Source: UBA1020 sp964520495
GTDB lineage: Bacteria; Patescibacteriota; Saccharimonadia; Saccharimonadales; Saccharimonadaceae
Length of the DNA: 64,000 bases
Reading direction: 5' to 3'
Assembly (NCBI GenBank): GCA_964520495.1
Contig: CAZFMZ010000001.1
Span: forward strand, 1 to 64,000
Below are positions 7,676 to 16,212 of the stretch, in pieces. Position 1 is the stretch's first letter. The number at the start of each line of letters is the position of its first letter. Below the pieces are notes generated by a model. The model did not search any database. It was not told where the DNA came from and saw only the letters and a program-made list of their open reading frames with translations. The position numbers were made by a program, and so were the translations under genes.

Positions 7676-8197
7676 ATGTTTCGACTAGACGAGCAGTTTC
7701 TGAAGGACCTGGGCCTCGACAGCCTGCCGGAAGAACAGAAAAAGCCGTTCCTGCAGCATATCTACAGCGAGCTGGAGCTACGGGTAGGAACCAAGTTATC
7801 GGATGGCCTGAGCGACAGTCAGCTCGAGGAATTCGAGAAAATCATTGACCGCGACATGGAAAAGATCCAGGAGTGGCTCGCGGCCCACGCACCGAACTAT
7901 CCAGAGGACGAATCGTTCCGTAAGCTACAGGAAGCGACCAAGCTGGAAACCAGTGACCCGCGCCTGATCGCCGAGTTCACGGCCACCAAGTGGCTTGAGG
8001 TCAACCGGCCTGATTACCGTGACGTCGTGGCTCAGGTGTTAGAAGAACTGAAGCGCGAAATCATGTCCAACCGCGACACCATCATCGGTGCCCAGAGCCA
8101 GGCTCCGCAGCCAGCGCGCCCGCCGCAGCCACCGATCGATAGTGGCGCCCAACCGCCCGCCGCGCCGCAGCAGCCACCGGAATTTCCGAGCCAGTAG
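7676..8197 (+). CDS. DUF5663-like protein of unknown function
   Basis: 173 aa. The N-terminal half (LDEQFLKDLGLDSLPEEQKK ... LELRVGTKLSDGLSDSQLEEFE) matches the pattern I recall for DUF5663, a helical family common in CPR genomes. A second helical region follows (about 60-135). The last 35 residues are a Pro/Gln-rich tail (PQPARPPQPP), probably unstructured. No membrane segment is seen. AAGGAAGAG precedes the ATG. Terminators flank the gene, so it is probably transcribed alone. The function of the family is not known to me. Confidence 0.75.
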   Translation: MFRLDEQFLKDLGLDSLPEEQKKPFLQHIYSELELRVGTKLSDGLSDSQLEEFEKIIDRDMEKIQEWLAAHAPNYPEDESFRKLQEATKLETSDPRLIAEFTATKWLEVNRPDYRDVVAQVLEELKREIMSNRDTIIGAQSQAPQPARPPQPPIDSGAQPPAAPQQPPEFPSQ

Positions 8198-8227
8198 CCA
8201 TAGGGCACGTAGCACAAGATTCAAAGG

Positions 8228-8254
8228 CCGTCGGCGTGAAAGCCGGCGGTTTTT
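8228..8254 (+). terminator. Rho-independent terminator
   Basis: CCGTCGGC (8228-8235) pairs with GCCGGCGG (8242-8249) with one mismatch, followed by TTTTT, after the gene ending at 8197. The U-tract overlaps the stop codon of the convergent fmt gene. Confidence 0.75.
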
Positions 8255-9125
8255 AGTGGCGGTAACCTTTTTCAAACGCGTCGGCAGACATTCGTCTGCC
8301 GCTCGGTGCGATCAGCTCGTCGATGACCAGGTAGGCGCCGTCCTGAAACGCCACGGCGCCCGGTTCATCACCCTGCTGGCTGACATGCGCCTTGGTGATA
8401 ATGACTTCATGGCCACGGAGGGAAAGGCGGCTGCGGGGAAAGCCGAGGAACGCCCGCACGTTACGCTCGGCCTCGTCGGCCGTCTGGCGAGCCGGGTCGA
8501 GTAGACCATCAGATTTGTTCAGCAGCGGGCAGTAACTGGCCGTGGCCTCATTCTGCAGAGTCGCCTGGAGCGAACCGTCAAGGATACGGGGCAGGGCGGC
8601 AACAAGCTCGGACGTGCCAAGTTCTGCCAGTTTTTTGTACAGATGGGGTTTGGTCTCGTACTGCGGCAGGTGGTACTCGACCTGATGGTAAACCGGCCCG
8701 GCGTCCATCTTAGGGGATAGTTGCATGAGTGAGACGCCGGTCGACTCATCACCGTGCAAGAGGGCTGATTCGATAGGCGACGGACCACGGTACTTGGGTA
8801 GCAGGCTGGGGTGGAGGTTGATGATACCGGGTGTGAACAATTCTATTATTGTGCGGGGTACGATGCGCCCATAGCTCACCAACACACCGGCGACCGGCTG
8901 CAGGGCGATGATGTCATCGGCCACTTCACTGAGCTTGGTCGGTTGCCAGACGGCCACGCCGTATTTCTGGGCGATCGTCTTGACCAGGGGAGGGCTGAGG
9001 CGCTGGCCGCGACCCTTCTTGCTGTCGGGTTTGGTGATAACGGCCCGTACGTCAAAACCGGCCGCGAGCAGGCCTTCGAGTGCGACGGCGGAGAAGTCCT
9101 CAGTCCCAAAGAAGAGGATTGGCAT
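8253..9125 (-). CDS. fmt: Methionyl-tRNA formyltransferase
   Basis: 290 aa from ATG at 9125. It formylates initiator Met-tRNA using 10-formyl-THF. MPILFFGTEDFSAVALEGL is the typical N-terminus. INLHPSLLPKYRGPSPIESA carries the catalytic Asn and His, and KMDAGPVY the catalytic Asp. The C-terminal OB-like domain is short; E. coli Fmt has 315 aa. An in-frame ATG at 9140 would add five residues (MPNIS); neither start has a clear ribosome binding site. It overlaps the end of def by 26 bp, so the two are cotranscribed, the common def-fmt pairing. The upstream open frame beyond 9140 is not part of the protein. Confidence 0.95.
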   Translation of the reverse strand: MPILFFGTEDFSAVALEGLLAAGFDVRAVITKPDSKKGRGQRLSPPLVKTIAQKYGVAVWQPTKLSEVADDIIALQPVAGVLVSYGRIVPRTIIELFTPGIINLHPSLLPKYRGPSPIESALLHGDESTGVSLMQLSPKMDAGPVYHQVEYHLPQYETKPHLYKKLAELGTSELVAALPRILDGSLQATLQNEATASYCPLLNKSDGLLDPARQTADEAERNVRAFLGFPRSRLSLRGHEVIITKAHVSQQGDEPGAVAFQDGAYLVIDELIAPSGRRMSADAFEKGYRH

Positions 9126-9675
9126 CGATATGTTCGGCATAGTCAAGCGGTTGTAGCTCGCCTTTCTCGTCGAGCGTAAAGAAGGCGTCTTTGTCGTCAC
9201 GGATGTGGTCGATGAAGACGACACCGTTGGTGTGGTCGATTTCGTGCTGAATGACACGCGCCAGGAAACCTTCGGCTCGGAACCTGACCTCTTCGCCGGC
9301 CTCGTTGAGCGCCTTGACGCGGATCTTGGTATAGCGCGGTACCCGGCCGTAGACGCGGTTGACGCTCAAACAGCCTTCGTAATCGGCGACGAGCTCGCCT
9401 TCATATTTGACGATTTCCGGATTGATAAGGGCGGTGAACTCGCGGTGTTCCTTGTCTTCGAAGTCGGCTCGTACGATGACGACGCGCTCGAGGCGGTCAA
9501 CCTGTACGGCAGCGAGGGCGGCCGAGATCTCATGTGGTCGTGACGCTTCCCAATCAAGGGCGGCATCAGTCATATCGCGGATGAGTTCGGCCGTCTGCTC
9601 GGTGACCACGTGGATGCGTGACGACTTCTGCCGGAGATGCGGGTTCGGTAGGCTAATGATGGAATCTTTGTTCAT
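9100..9675 (-). CDS. def: Peptide deformylase, degenerate motif I
   Basis: 191 aa. It removes formyl groups from nascent proteins. Motif 2 (EGCLS) and motif 3 (QHEIDH) supply the metal-binding Cys and two His residues plus the catalytic Glu. Motif 1, usually GxGLAAxQ, reads SAALAAVQ (51-58), so both glycines are replaced while Gln58 is kept. The start is taken as ATG 9675 because a TATAAT (9683-9688 complement) ends 7 nt before it; the ATG at 9684 would lie inside that -10. The message is therefore probably leaderless. It overlaps fmt downstream. Confidence 0.92.
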   Translation of the reverse strand: MNKDSIISLPNPHLRQKSSRIHVVTEQTAELIRDMTDAALDWEASRPHEISAALAAVQVDRLERVVIVRADFEDKEHREFTALINPEIVKYEGELVADYEGCLSVNRVYGRVPRYTKIRVKALNEAGEEVRFRAEGFLARVIQHEIDHTNGVVFIDHIRDDKDAFFTLDEKGELQPLDYAEHIDANPLLWD

Positions 9676-9682
9676 TGGCACC

Positions 9683-9688
9683 ATTATA
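9683..9688 (-). promoter_or_regulatory. -10 element of a leaderless def-fmt transcript
   Basis: TATAAT on the minus strand with 7 nt between it and the def ATG at 9675. Transcription should begin at or within a base or two of the start codon. No ribosome binding site fits in the gap. Confidence 0.65.
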
Positions 9689-9717
9689 CCGTACTGTGGT
9701 GCGAACAGGGGTGCTTA

Positions 9718-10185
9718 TTACCAGTTCAGGCTACGCTGGGTAATCATGGTGTTCGGGTCGGCGTCGAGCCGGTAGCTGATGCTGTACCCGTTACACTGTT
9801 CGCCGGACGTACCGCAGTCGAAACTACCGCCAGACGGCGCACGCGGCACGTAGCAATATTGGTTCGGACTGTTCGCCCAGCAGTAGCCCATGCTGTTGGT
9901 CGTACCGGGCGGATTGACGGCCGAGTCGGGAATCTTCAGGGTATCACGTCGAAAGTCGCCGTTGAAGAACTCCGGCCGGGCGGGATAATAGCCGTTGGTG
10001 GCATAGAATACCTCGAGTGCCTTATGGACCTGCTTGATGTCGCTCACGCGGTGACTGTCACGGCTTCTTGCCTGTACGCCGTTAAACGCCACTACCGTGA
10101 TAGAAGCCAAGACGGCAATGACGACTATGACGATGAGGAGTTCGACGATGGTGAAACCGGTGCGACGCAGCTGCAGTCTTGGCAT
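9718..10185 (-). CDS. Type IV prepilin-like protein
   Basis: 155 aa. A short basic leader (MPRLQLRRTG) is followed by FTIVELLIVIVVIAVLASIT, the class III signal for prepilin peptidase with Glu at +5 and a hydrophobic helix. The rest is a soluble pilin-like domain with four cysteines, two in GYCWANSPNQYC and two in DCGTSGEQC, able to form two disulfides. It lies 4 bp downstream of a second prepilin gene, so they form an operon. Whether it is a major or minor subunit cannot be told. Confidence 0.9.
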   Translation of the reverse strand: MPRLQLRRTGFTIVELLIVIVVIAVLASITVVAFNGVQARSRDSHRVSDIKQVHKALEVFYATNGYYPARPEFFNGDFRRDTLKIPDSAVNPPGTTNSMGYCWANSPNQYCYVPRAPSGGSFDCGTSGEQCNGYSISYRLDADPNTMITQRSLNW

Positions 10186-10189
10186 AGTG

Positions 10190-10705
10190 CTATGGACTTT
10201 CGAAGGCTCCGGTTACCCAATCGAACTCATTCGCCCAATCTCGGCTCGGACATGACCAGCCAGGAGATTTCAGGTGGGGTCGACCGCTGGTCTCCATATC
10301 GAGGATGCCAAGCACGAAGAAGGCGCCCTTGCTGGAGTCGCAGCCGCTTGAACCGGCAGGGTAGCGGTAGTAGCGGTAGGTCTTGGTGTTGCTATTAACC
10401 GGGTCGACCGGAACTTGATTCATGACACCGGTCGACACCATGTATTCCATGAAAGAACCCGGCCCATCTTCGAAGCTCTCTTCCCAGCTGCCGTTCGCCG
10501 AGGTCGGCGCTGGGAAGCTTCGGTTATAGAGATTATAGAGCCGAAGCCCTTCCACGATAGTGCGCGCATCCGACAGCCGCTGGGTATCGTTCGCCCGGTG
10601 CCGCGCGCCGCTGAAGCCGACGACGGTAATACCGACCAGAATAGAGATGACGACGATGATGACGAGCAGTTCGACGACCGTGAAACCGTTCATGGTTTTT
10701 CGCAT
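10190..10705 (-). CDS. Type IV prepilin / pseudopilin-like protein
   Basis: 171 aa from ATG 10705, whose -10 TATGAT (preceded by TGC) ends 6 nt upstream. The N-terminus MRKTMNGFTVVELLVIIVVI has the prepilin cleavage Gly-Phe and Glu at +5. The soluble part contains the motif VPVDPVNS, similar to the Pro-x-Asp-Pro loop of GspG-type pseudopilins, plus two cysteines (SSGCDSSKG and GWSCPSRDW). The frame is open upstream into priA, but that extension is not plausible protein. It is first in a two-gene prepilin operon between priA and def. Confidence 0.88.
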   Translation of the reverse strand: MRKTMNGFTVVELLVIIVVISILVGITVVGFSGARHRANDTQRLSDARTIVEGLRLYNLYNRSFPAPTSANGSWEESFEDGPGSFMEYMVSTGVMNQVPVDPVNSNTKTYRYYRYPAGSSGCDSSKGAFFVLGILDMETSGRPHLKSPGWSCPSRDWANEFDWVTGAFESP

Positions 10706-10739
10706 GCTTTTATCATAGCAGACCGTAGCGCGTCTACGT

Positions 10740-12680
10740 CTATAGGAGTGAGATCGGATCGAGCTCGAATTGCCAATGGGCGGTGGGCAAGGTGGGGATG
10801 ATGGCCTGCAGATGGGCGCGCACCGGTGATTTGACCACCAGCTGCCAGCGGTACGTGTCGCGTACCCGCTCGTAAAAGGCAGGCGTCGGGCCAAGCAGCT
10901 GGACATCGGCGGGCATGGAGCGACGTAACTGGTCGGCCAGAGCGCGCGCATTCCGCACGGCCGCCGCTTCCGTCTTATAGGTACAGACGAGTTTCAACAG
11001 GAAGCAATAAGGCGGGAAATGGGCCAGCTGACGCTGTTTGAGCGTCGATTCATAAAAACTGTGGTAATCCTGGCTCAGGCCGGAAATGATGACTGGATGG
11101 GTCGGTTGGTAGCTTTGGACGAAGACCGTCGTGTCATGATCGAACCGCCCGACCCGCCCGATTGCCTGGGCAAGCAGCTGGAAGGTACGTTCGGTCGAGG
11201 TGTAGTCTGGCAGGCTGAGGCCGGCGTCCGCCTGGACGATACCGACGGTACGCAGCTTCGGTAAATCGAGGCCTTTGGCGATGACCTGGGTGCCGACGAT
11301 GATGTCAATCGAGCCGTCGCGTAACTCCTCGTAGCGGGCATCGACGTTCTGACCTGACTCAGTATCGCCGTCGAACCGGGCGATATTGGCCTTCGGAAAG
11401 AGCCGGTTTAGTTCGCTTTCAATCAGTTTGGTGCCAATGCCTTTATGGATGATATCGATCGATTGACACTGGGGGCAGCTGGTAGGAACGCGGTCGTTGA
11501 AACCGCAGATATGACAACGTAGCTCATGGCGGTCGGCATGGAGCGTCAGAGGTACGAAGCAGCGCGGACAGCCAGCCTGCCAGCCACACTCGGCGCAGAG
11601 GGTCATACTGGTACTGCCGCGCCGGTTATGGAACACCAGTGCCTGGTAGCCGGACGCCAGGCTGTGTTCGATGTCCGCCAGCAGGACATCGGACAGGAAA
11701 CGATGACGCTTGAAGTGGGTCCGCTTGGTCATATCGAGCAGTTCAATGGTCGGTTTGACAGCGGTTGCCTTGGCCAGCCGCTCGAGGCGCACGATTGGTC
11801 GTCCGGTATGCTCGGCCATATAGTGATCGAGCACTGAAGGGGTCGCGCTACCCAGCACCAGCTTGGCAGCATGGAATGACGCCAGGCGGCTGCCTACTAG
11901 CGTCGCGGCGTAGCGGGGGGACTGCTCTTGCTTGTATGACGGCTCATGCGCTTCGTCGATGACGATCAGCCCTAGCGCAGCCAGCGGTAGGAACAGCGCA
12001 GAGCGCGGTCCAATGGCTACGACGGGGCGTTCGCTTGTAAGCGCTTGGCGCCAGACGGCGTGCCGCTCGGCTTCGGTTTGGCGGGAGTGAGTCAGGAGGA
12101 CTTCTTTGAAATGAGTAGTGAACTCCGCTACCAGCTGGGAGGTCAGTGCGATCTCTGGCACGAGAATCAGCACCGACTTACCCTCTGCAACCGAGCGCTT
12201 GGCCAGTTCGATGTAGACGGCTGTCTTGCCGGAACCGGTAATGCCGTGCAGCAGCACCGTACCTGGTGATGACGTGGCAATTTCCTGCACGGCCACGGCC
12301 TGATCCGGATTGAGTACAAAAGTTGTTCGTTGTGATGATTTTACAGAGATGGTAGCGGGTTTAAGACGTCGGGCTTTCTCGGCGCCAGCGGGCAGCATCG
12401 TCTGCAAGACGCTCGCGAGCGGCGTGGCATAGTAGTCGCTCAGCCACCTGGCCAGTTCCAGCTGGACGGCAGGCAACGGTACGCTTTCCAGGATACGCTC
12501 AACCGGTTTGACGGCGTACTCCGGTTTTGGCACGGCTTTTGTGACCACGCCGTTGACTTGGCGTGAACCGACCGGCACGCGTACCAGCTGCCCGATCAGA
12601 AGCGGCGCTTCGGAGGCATAAGTGAACGTATCCGCGCCGGCACGGATGATACGGTTTGGTGCCACCTCGTAGTAGTGCAT
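10740..12680 (-). CDS. priA: Primosomal protein N' (replication restart helicase PriA)
   Basis: 646 aa. It restarts stalled replication forks by binding branched DNA and unwinding with 3'-5' polarity. It shows the N-terminal DNA-binding domain, Walker A GITGSGKT (146-153), DEAH (242-245), the cysteine-rich zinc region (CAECGWQAGCPRC, CHICG, CPQC) around 355-410 and a helicase C domain. The usual QVAGRAGR motif VI reads QAIGRVGR. A TATACT -10 ends 6 nt before the ATG at 12680, so it is probably leaderless. It is divergent from the phosphoribosyltransferase gene with only 30 bp between starts. A priA-def-fmt order is common in bacteria; here two prepilins intervene. Confidence 0.95.
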   Translation of the reverse strand: MHYYEVAPNRIIRAGADTFTYASEAPLLIGQLVRVPVGSRQVNGVVTKAVPKPEYAVKPVERILESVPLPAVQLELARWLSDYYATPLASVLQTMLPAGAEKARRLKPATISVKSSQRTTFVLNPDQAVAVQEIATSSPGTVLLHGITGSGKTAVYIELAKRSVAEGKSVLILVPEIALTSQLVAEFTTHFKEVLLTHSRQTEAERHAVWRQALTSERPVVAIGPRSALFLPLAALGLIVIDEAHEPSYKQEQSPRYAATLVGSRLASFHAAKLVLGSATPSVLDHYMAEHTGRPIVRLERLAKATAVKPTIELLDMTKRTHFKRHRFLSDVLLADIEHSLASGYQALVFHNRRGSTSMTLCAECGWQAGCPRCFVPLTLHADRHELRCHICGFNDRVPTSCPQCQSIDIIHKGIGTKLIESELNRLFPKANIARFDGDTESGQNVDARYEELRDGSIDIIVGTQVIAKGLDLPKLRTVGIVQADAGLSLPDYTSTERTFQLLAQAIGRVGRFDHDTTVFVQSYQPTHPVIISGLSQDYHSFYESTLKQRQLAHFPPYCFLLKLVCTYKTEAAAVRNARALADQLRRSMPADVQLLGPTPAFYERVRDTYRWQLVVKSPVRAHLQAIIPTLPTAHWQFELDPISLL

Positions 12681-12710
12681 GACATCAGTATACCTGTTAA
12701 ACTAAGGCAT

Positions 12711-13367
12711 ATGTATTTCGAGTCACGCGGGCAGGCGGGCGCCCTGTTGGCAGCACAACTGTTAGAGAAGTATCGCTATGAGAACTGTGCGGTAGTGGCG
12801 CTGTCTGATGGCGCTGTCCTGGTAGGAGAGCAGATCGCCTCAGCCCTGCACTGCATCCTGACCATGCTATTGATCGAAGACATCCAGGTACCTGGTGAAA
12901 GTCTGAGTTTCGGTGGTGTCTCACAAAGCGGCGGTTTCACTTATAACGGCATGTTTTCAGCTGGTGAGATCGAAGAATATACCTCTGAGTTCCATGGTTA
13001 CCTGGACGAACAGAAGCGCGAAGCCTTCCAGCGTATCAACCGACTGTTGGGTGACGGTGGTCTGATAGACAAAGAGATGTTACTCGACCGCACCATCATC
13101 TTGGTAGCCGATGGTATCGACAACGGCGCGGCTATCGACGTAGCGATGGACTTCCTCAAGCCGATTCGTACCCAGCGCGTCGTCGTCGCCACGCCTGTCG
13201 CTACTATCCCAGCCGTCGATAAGCTGCATATGACGGCCGACGAGCTCCATATTCTCGATGTGAAAGAGAATTTCATGGGGACGGATCATTACTATGAGAA
13301 CAACGATATCCCTAGTCACGAGGAAACGATCGCCAAGATCAACCAAATCGTCTTGAACTGGCAGTAA
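12711..13367 (+). CDS. Phosphoribosyltransferase-domain protein
   Basis: 218 aa from ATG 12711. The N-terminal sequence (SRGQAGALLAAQLLEKY, then VVALSDGAVLVGEQIA) and the hydrophobic strand ending in an acidic loop (TIILVADGIDNGAAIDVAMDFL) follow the PRTase fold, in which VVDDGxxTG-type loops bind PRPP. Here that loop reads VADGIDNGA. It resembles the COG1926-type predicted PRTases; substrate unknown. A weak TAAACT preceded by TGT ends 7 nt before the start. An in-frame start at 12675 would overlap priA and is less likely. Confidence 0.75.
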   Translation: MYFESRGQAGALLAAQLLEKYRYENCAVVALSDGAVLVGEQIASALHCILTMLLIEDIQVPGESLSFGGVSQSGGFTYNGMFSAGEIEEYTSEFHGYLDEQKREAFQRINRLLGDGGLIDKEMLLDRTIILVADGIDNGAAIDVAMDFLKPIRTQRVVVATPVATIPAVDKLHMTADELHILDVKENFMGTDHYYENNDIPSHEETIAKINQIVLNWQ

Positions 13368-13376
13368 GTCGGGGGG

Positions 13377-13406
13377 TTGAACATCGTTGTAAGATTGTGC
13401 TACGAT
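13377..13406 (+). promoter_or_regulatory. Probable promoter for the wHTH regulator-recJ unit
   Basis: TTGAAC (13377-13382), 18 bp, TACGAT (13401-13406) preceded by TGC. The leader of about 45 nt ends in GGGAGAG before the ATG at 13459. Confidence 0.5.
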
Positions 13407-13458
13407 TGTAAGTAACAAACGAACAAATCTTAACGGAAGCCATAGGTTCAGGGAGAGT

Positions 13459-13770
13459 ATGTTAGACGTTTTTATTACTAGTCGAGTGCGCCGAAAAATA
13501 GTAGTGGTGTACGCCAAGTACCCGGATTTCCACACGCACGTGCGCGGCCTGGCCAAACTTATCAAGGAAGACCCTGGTAATATCCAACGCGAACTAAAGC
13601 GCCTGGAGAAGGTCGGGTTCCTGACCAGCGAGAAGCAGGGTAACACCAAGATTTATTCGACCAACAAACAATTCCCGATTTTCAAAGAACTGCAGAGCAT
13701 TGTCATCAAGAGCCAGCAGCACCAGGCCGGCCGCACTAAGCGTGCCAGTAGCGACATTTCGCCGATGTAG
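13459..13770 (+). CDS. Winged-helix transcriptional regulator
   Basis: 103 aa. Residues 1-75 fit a winged helix: RVRRKIVVVYAKYP, then HVRGLAKLIKEDPGNIQREL as the helix-turn-helix with recognition helix, and VGFLTSEKQGNTKIYSTNK as the wing. This is the pattern of ArsR/MarR-like small regulators that sense through dimer contacts. No metal-binding cysteines are present. The basic C-terminal tail (QAGRTKRASS) is short. recJ begins 15 bp downstream, so they are probably cotranscribed. The target is unknown. Confidence 0.75.
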   Translation: MLDVFITSRVRRKIVVVYAKYPDFHTHVRGLAKLIKEDPGNIQRELKRLEKVGFLTSEKQGNTKIYSTNKQFPIFKELQSIVIKSQQHQAGRTKRASSDISPM

Positions 13771-13784
13771 GCGCAAGGGCCTGC

Positions 13785-15425
13785 ATGCTCATGGCATCTT
13801 CACTCTTTCAAGCCATCCTTTCTGCCCGAGGTCTCGACGACCCGACGGTACGGGATGGTTTTTTGAACCCGAGCTATGATGCCAGGCACGACCCATTCTT
13901 ATTGCCAGACATGGGTAATGCCGTCGAGCGTTTGGTGCGGGCTCGGCAGAACCAGGAGCATCTTACAATCTACGGCGACTATGATATCGATGGACTGACC
14001 GCCACGGCCGTGTTGCTCGACGCGTTCGCCAGTTTCGGCTTCGCGCATGTCGAGGCGTTCATCCCCAACCGTTTCGTCGAAGGCTATGGCCTGACGGTCG
14101 ATGCAATCGAGCGTATCGCCGCAGCAGGAGCGCAATTGATCGTAACGGTCGACTGTGGTTCGCTCAGCCAGAAAGAAATCGAGCGCGCCAACGAATTGGG
14201 CGTTGATATCATCGTGACCGACCACCATAACGTGCTTGAGGTGCAACCACCGGCCGTGGCGGTCATCAACCCGAAGCGACCTGACCATTCATATCCGTTC
14301 ATCGACCTGGCCGGCGTTGGCGTGGCCTTCAAGCTGGTACAAGCGCTTCAGACCCGCCTTCCAGGTCTGGAGCCGGGACAGGAGAAATGGTTACTCGATC
14401 TGGTAGCGCTCGGTACGGTATGCGACGTCGTCAGTCTCGTCGACGAGAACCGCGCCAATGTGTACTGGGGGCTGAAAGTACTGAGCAAGACGCGTCGCCC
14501 CGGATTGAAAGCGCTAATGGCGGTCGCCCGCGTCGAGCCACACACGGTGAACGCCCGTAGCCTGGGCTTCGGTTTGGGGCCGCGCATGAACGCAGCCGGT
14601 CGTCTGGAAACGGCACAGATCGCGCTCGATATGCTGACGGCGCGTGACCCGATGATGGCGCTCGAAAAAGCCCAGGAACTCGACGCCCTGAACAGTGCTC
14701 GCCGGGCCGAACAGGACACAATTTATAAAGCGGCGGTCGAGCAGGCGAAGCAGTACGAACCAGATGACGTATTGGTCGTAAGCGCACCGGACTGGAATCA
14801 CGGTATTATCGGTATCGTGGCGGCCAAACTGCTCGAAAAGTTCCATAAACCGACCTTCGTATTACAAGAAATGGGCTCGGAAAGTAAGGGCTCGGCTCGC
14901 AGTTACGGTGATTTTTCGGCCGCCGATGCCATCCGGGCTGCCGATGACATCATATCCAAGGGCGGTGGCCACAAGGCAGCCGCTGGCGTGACGTTGCCGA
15001 CAAAAAATATCCAGGCGTTCAGGGAGCGGGTGAATGCGTATTATCGTGAGCTGGGGCTAAAGAACCAGCGCGAATTGTTACTGCCACGCGAAGACGTGCT
15101 GGCTGAGATTGACCAAGTCGGCGAGGAGTTGGTGAGTGAAATCGCCGCGCTCGAGCCGTTCGGCAACGGTAACTTGCAACCGGTGCTACGGAGCGATGGG
15201 TTGGTGGTGGTGCATGTGCGACGCATGGGCGCCGACGGTCAGCATGTGAAGCTGGAGCTACGACCGCCTGCTGGTAAAACCATGCAATTCCTGGCCTTTA
15301 ATGCGCCCGATCATTTCTTTGCCGAGATTGGCACGGTCGTGAGCGTGTGGTACCAACCGGATGTCAATGAGTGGCAGGGCCGGCGGACGGTAGAGGGCCG
15401 GCTGCTGCACTTGGTCGTCGGTTGA
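13785..15425 (+). CDS. recJ: Single-stranded-DNA-specific exonuclease RecJ
   Basis: 546 aa, near the family norm (577 in E. coli). It degrades ssDNA 5' to 3' in recombination and mismatch repair. DHH-family motifs are clear: YGDYDIDGLTA (motif I), VTVDCGS (II), VTDHHN (III), the DHHA1 motif SKGGGHKAAAGVTL and a C-terminal OB domain. The ATG at 13785 is followed by another at 13791; neither has a strong ribosome binding site, and coupling to the regulator upstream is likely. Confidence 0.95.
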   Translation: MLMASSLFQAILSARGLDDPTVRDGFLNPSYDARHDPFLLPDMGNAVERLVRARQNQEHLTIYGDYDIDGLTATAVLLDAFASFGFAHVEAFIPNRFVEGYGLTVDAIERIAAAGAQLIVTVDCGSLSQKEIERANELGVDIIVTDHHNVLEVQPPAVAVINPKRPDHSYPFIDLAGVGVAFKLVQALQTRLPGLEPGQEKWLLDLVALGTVCDVVSLVDENRANVYWGLKVLSKTRRPGLKALMAVARVEPHTVNARSLGFGLGPRMNAAGRLETAQIALDMLTARDPMMALEKAQELDALNSARRAEQDTIYKAAVEQAKQYEPDDVLVVSAPDWNHGIIGIVAAKLLEKFHKPTFVLQEMGSESKGSARSYGDFSAADAIRAADDIISKGGGHKAAAGVTLPTKNIQAFRERVNAYYRELGLKNQRELLLPREDVLAEIDQVGEELVSEIAALEPFGNGNLQPVLRSDGLVVVHVRRMGADGQHVKLELRPPAGKTMQFLAFNAPDHFFAEIGTVVSVWYQPDVNEWQGRRTVEGRLLHLVVG

Positions 15426-15457
15426 TAGTCCTGACTGACTGATGGTAGGATAAGGCC

Positions 15458-15943
15458 ATGAGAAAAAGCGTGGGCGGTTTCACTATCGTCGAACTTCTGA
15501 TTGTCATCGTGGTCATCGCCATACTGGCGGCTATCACCATCGTGGCGTATAACGGCGTTCAGAACCGGACCAACGACTCGGCAGTGCAGAGCGATTTACG
15601 TAATGCCGGTATAAAGACGCAGGAGTACTACCTGACAAGCGGCGTGCTGCCGGTCGGTGGCAGCATGGCGGCAGCCGGCGTGAAAGCGACCCAGACGGCC
15701 TACGGCGCACACTATGTACCGGCGGGTAGCAGTGGCTACAACTTCCTATATTGTGTGACCGACACTAACTCCGGCAGCTTCGGTTTCGTGGCGGCCAGCA
15801 AGTCTGGTGCCGTCTATACCTACAAAGACGGCAAGGTGAACACGGGCGTCGGTCCGCTGACCAGCTGGACCACCACCTGCAGTAATAACGGCTTGCCGGC
15901 CGGCGGCTACTGGCTCTTCAGTAACGGGAGCTGGACCATATGA
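15458..15943 (+). CDS. Type IV prepilin-like protein
   Basis: 161 aa. MRKSVGGFTIVELLIVIVVI is a class III leader with Glu at +5, followed by AILAAITIVAYNGVQNR, nearly the same as in the prepilin at 42786. The soluble domain has two cysteines (LYCVTDTN and TTTCSNNG). A TAGGAT hexamer preceded by TGG ends 6 nt before the ATG, suggesting an own, leaderless transcript. It is inserted between recJ and rpsU. Confidence 0.9.
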   Translation: MRKSVGGFTIVELLIVIVVIAILAAITIVAYNGVQNRTNDSAVQSDLRNAGIKTQEYYLTSGVLPVGGSMAAAGVKATQTAYGAHYVPAGSSGYNFLYCVTDTNSGSFGFVAASKSGAVYTYKDGKVNTGVGPLTSWTTTCSNNGLPAGGYWLFSNGSWTI

Positions 15944-15992
15944 TGGCCCATGCTTGAACCGATAGCGCATCTCTGTTATAGTAACTAACGAT

Positions 15993-16208
15993 ATGGTACA
16001 AGTTACACGTAAAGACGAACGCGAAGCGAACGAGAACATCATCCGTCGTTTCAACCGCAAGGTGCTACAGAGCGGCGTATTGAGCACTGCCAAAGGCAGC
16101 ATGCGCTTTAGTAAGCCAATCAGTAAGACCGAGCGCCGCAACAAGGCAATCATCCGTAAGGCCCGCAAGGCTGACAAGGTAGCCAAGATGCGCATGGGAG
16201 TACGATAA
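15993..16208 (+). CDS. rpsU: 30S ribosomal protein S21
   Basis: 71 aa and very basic, with the bS21 core EREANENIIRRFNRKVLQSG and a Lys/Arg-rich C-terminus. S21 helps mRNA binding on the 30S platform near the 3' end of 16S rRNA. TATAGT preceded by TGT (15977-15982) leaves only 10 nt before the ATG, so the leader is at most a few bases. yqeY follows 4 bp after the stop, the usual rpsU-yqeY pairing. Confidence 0.95.
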   Translation: MVQVTRKDEREANENIIRRFNRKVLQSGVLSTAKGSMRFSKPISKTERRNKAIIRKARKADKVAKMRMGVR

Positions 16209-16212
16209 ACCC

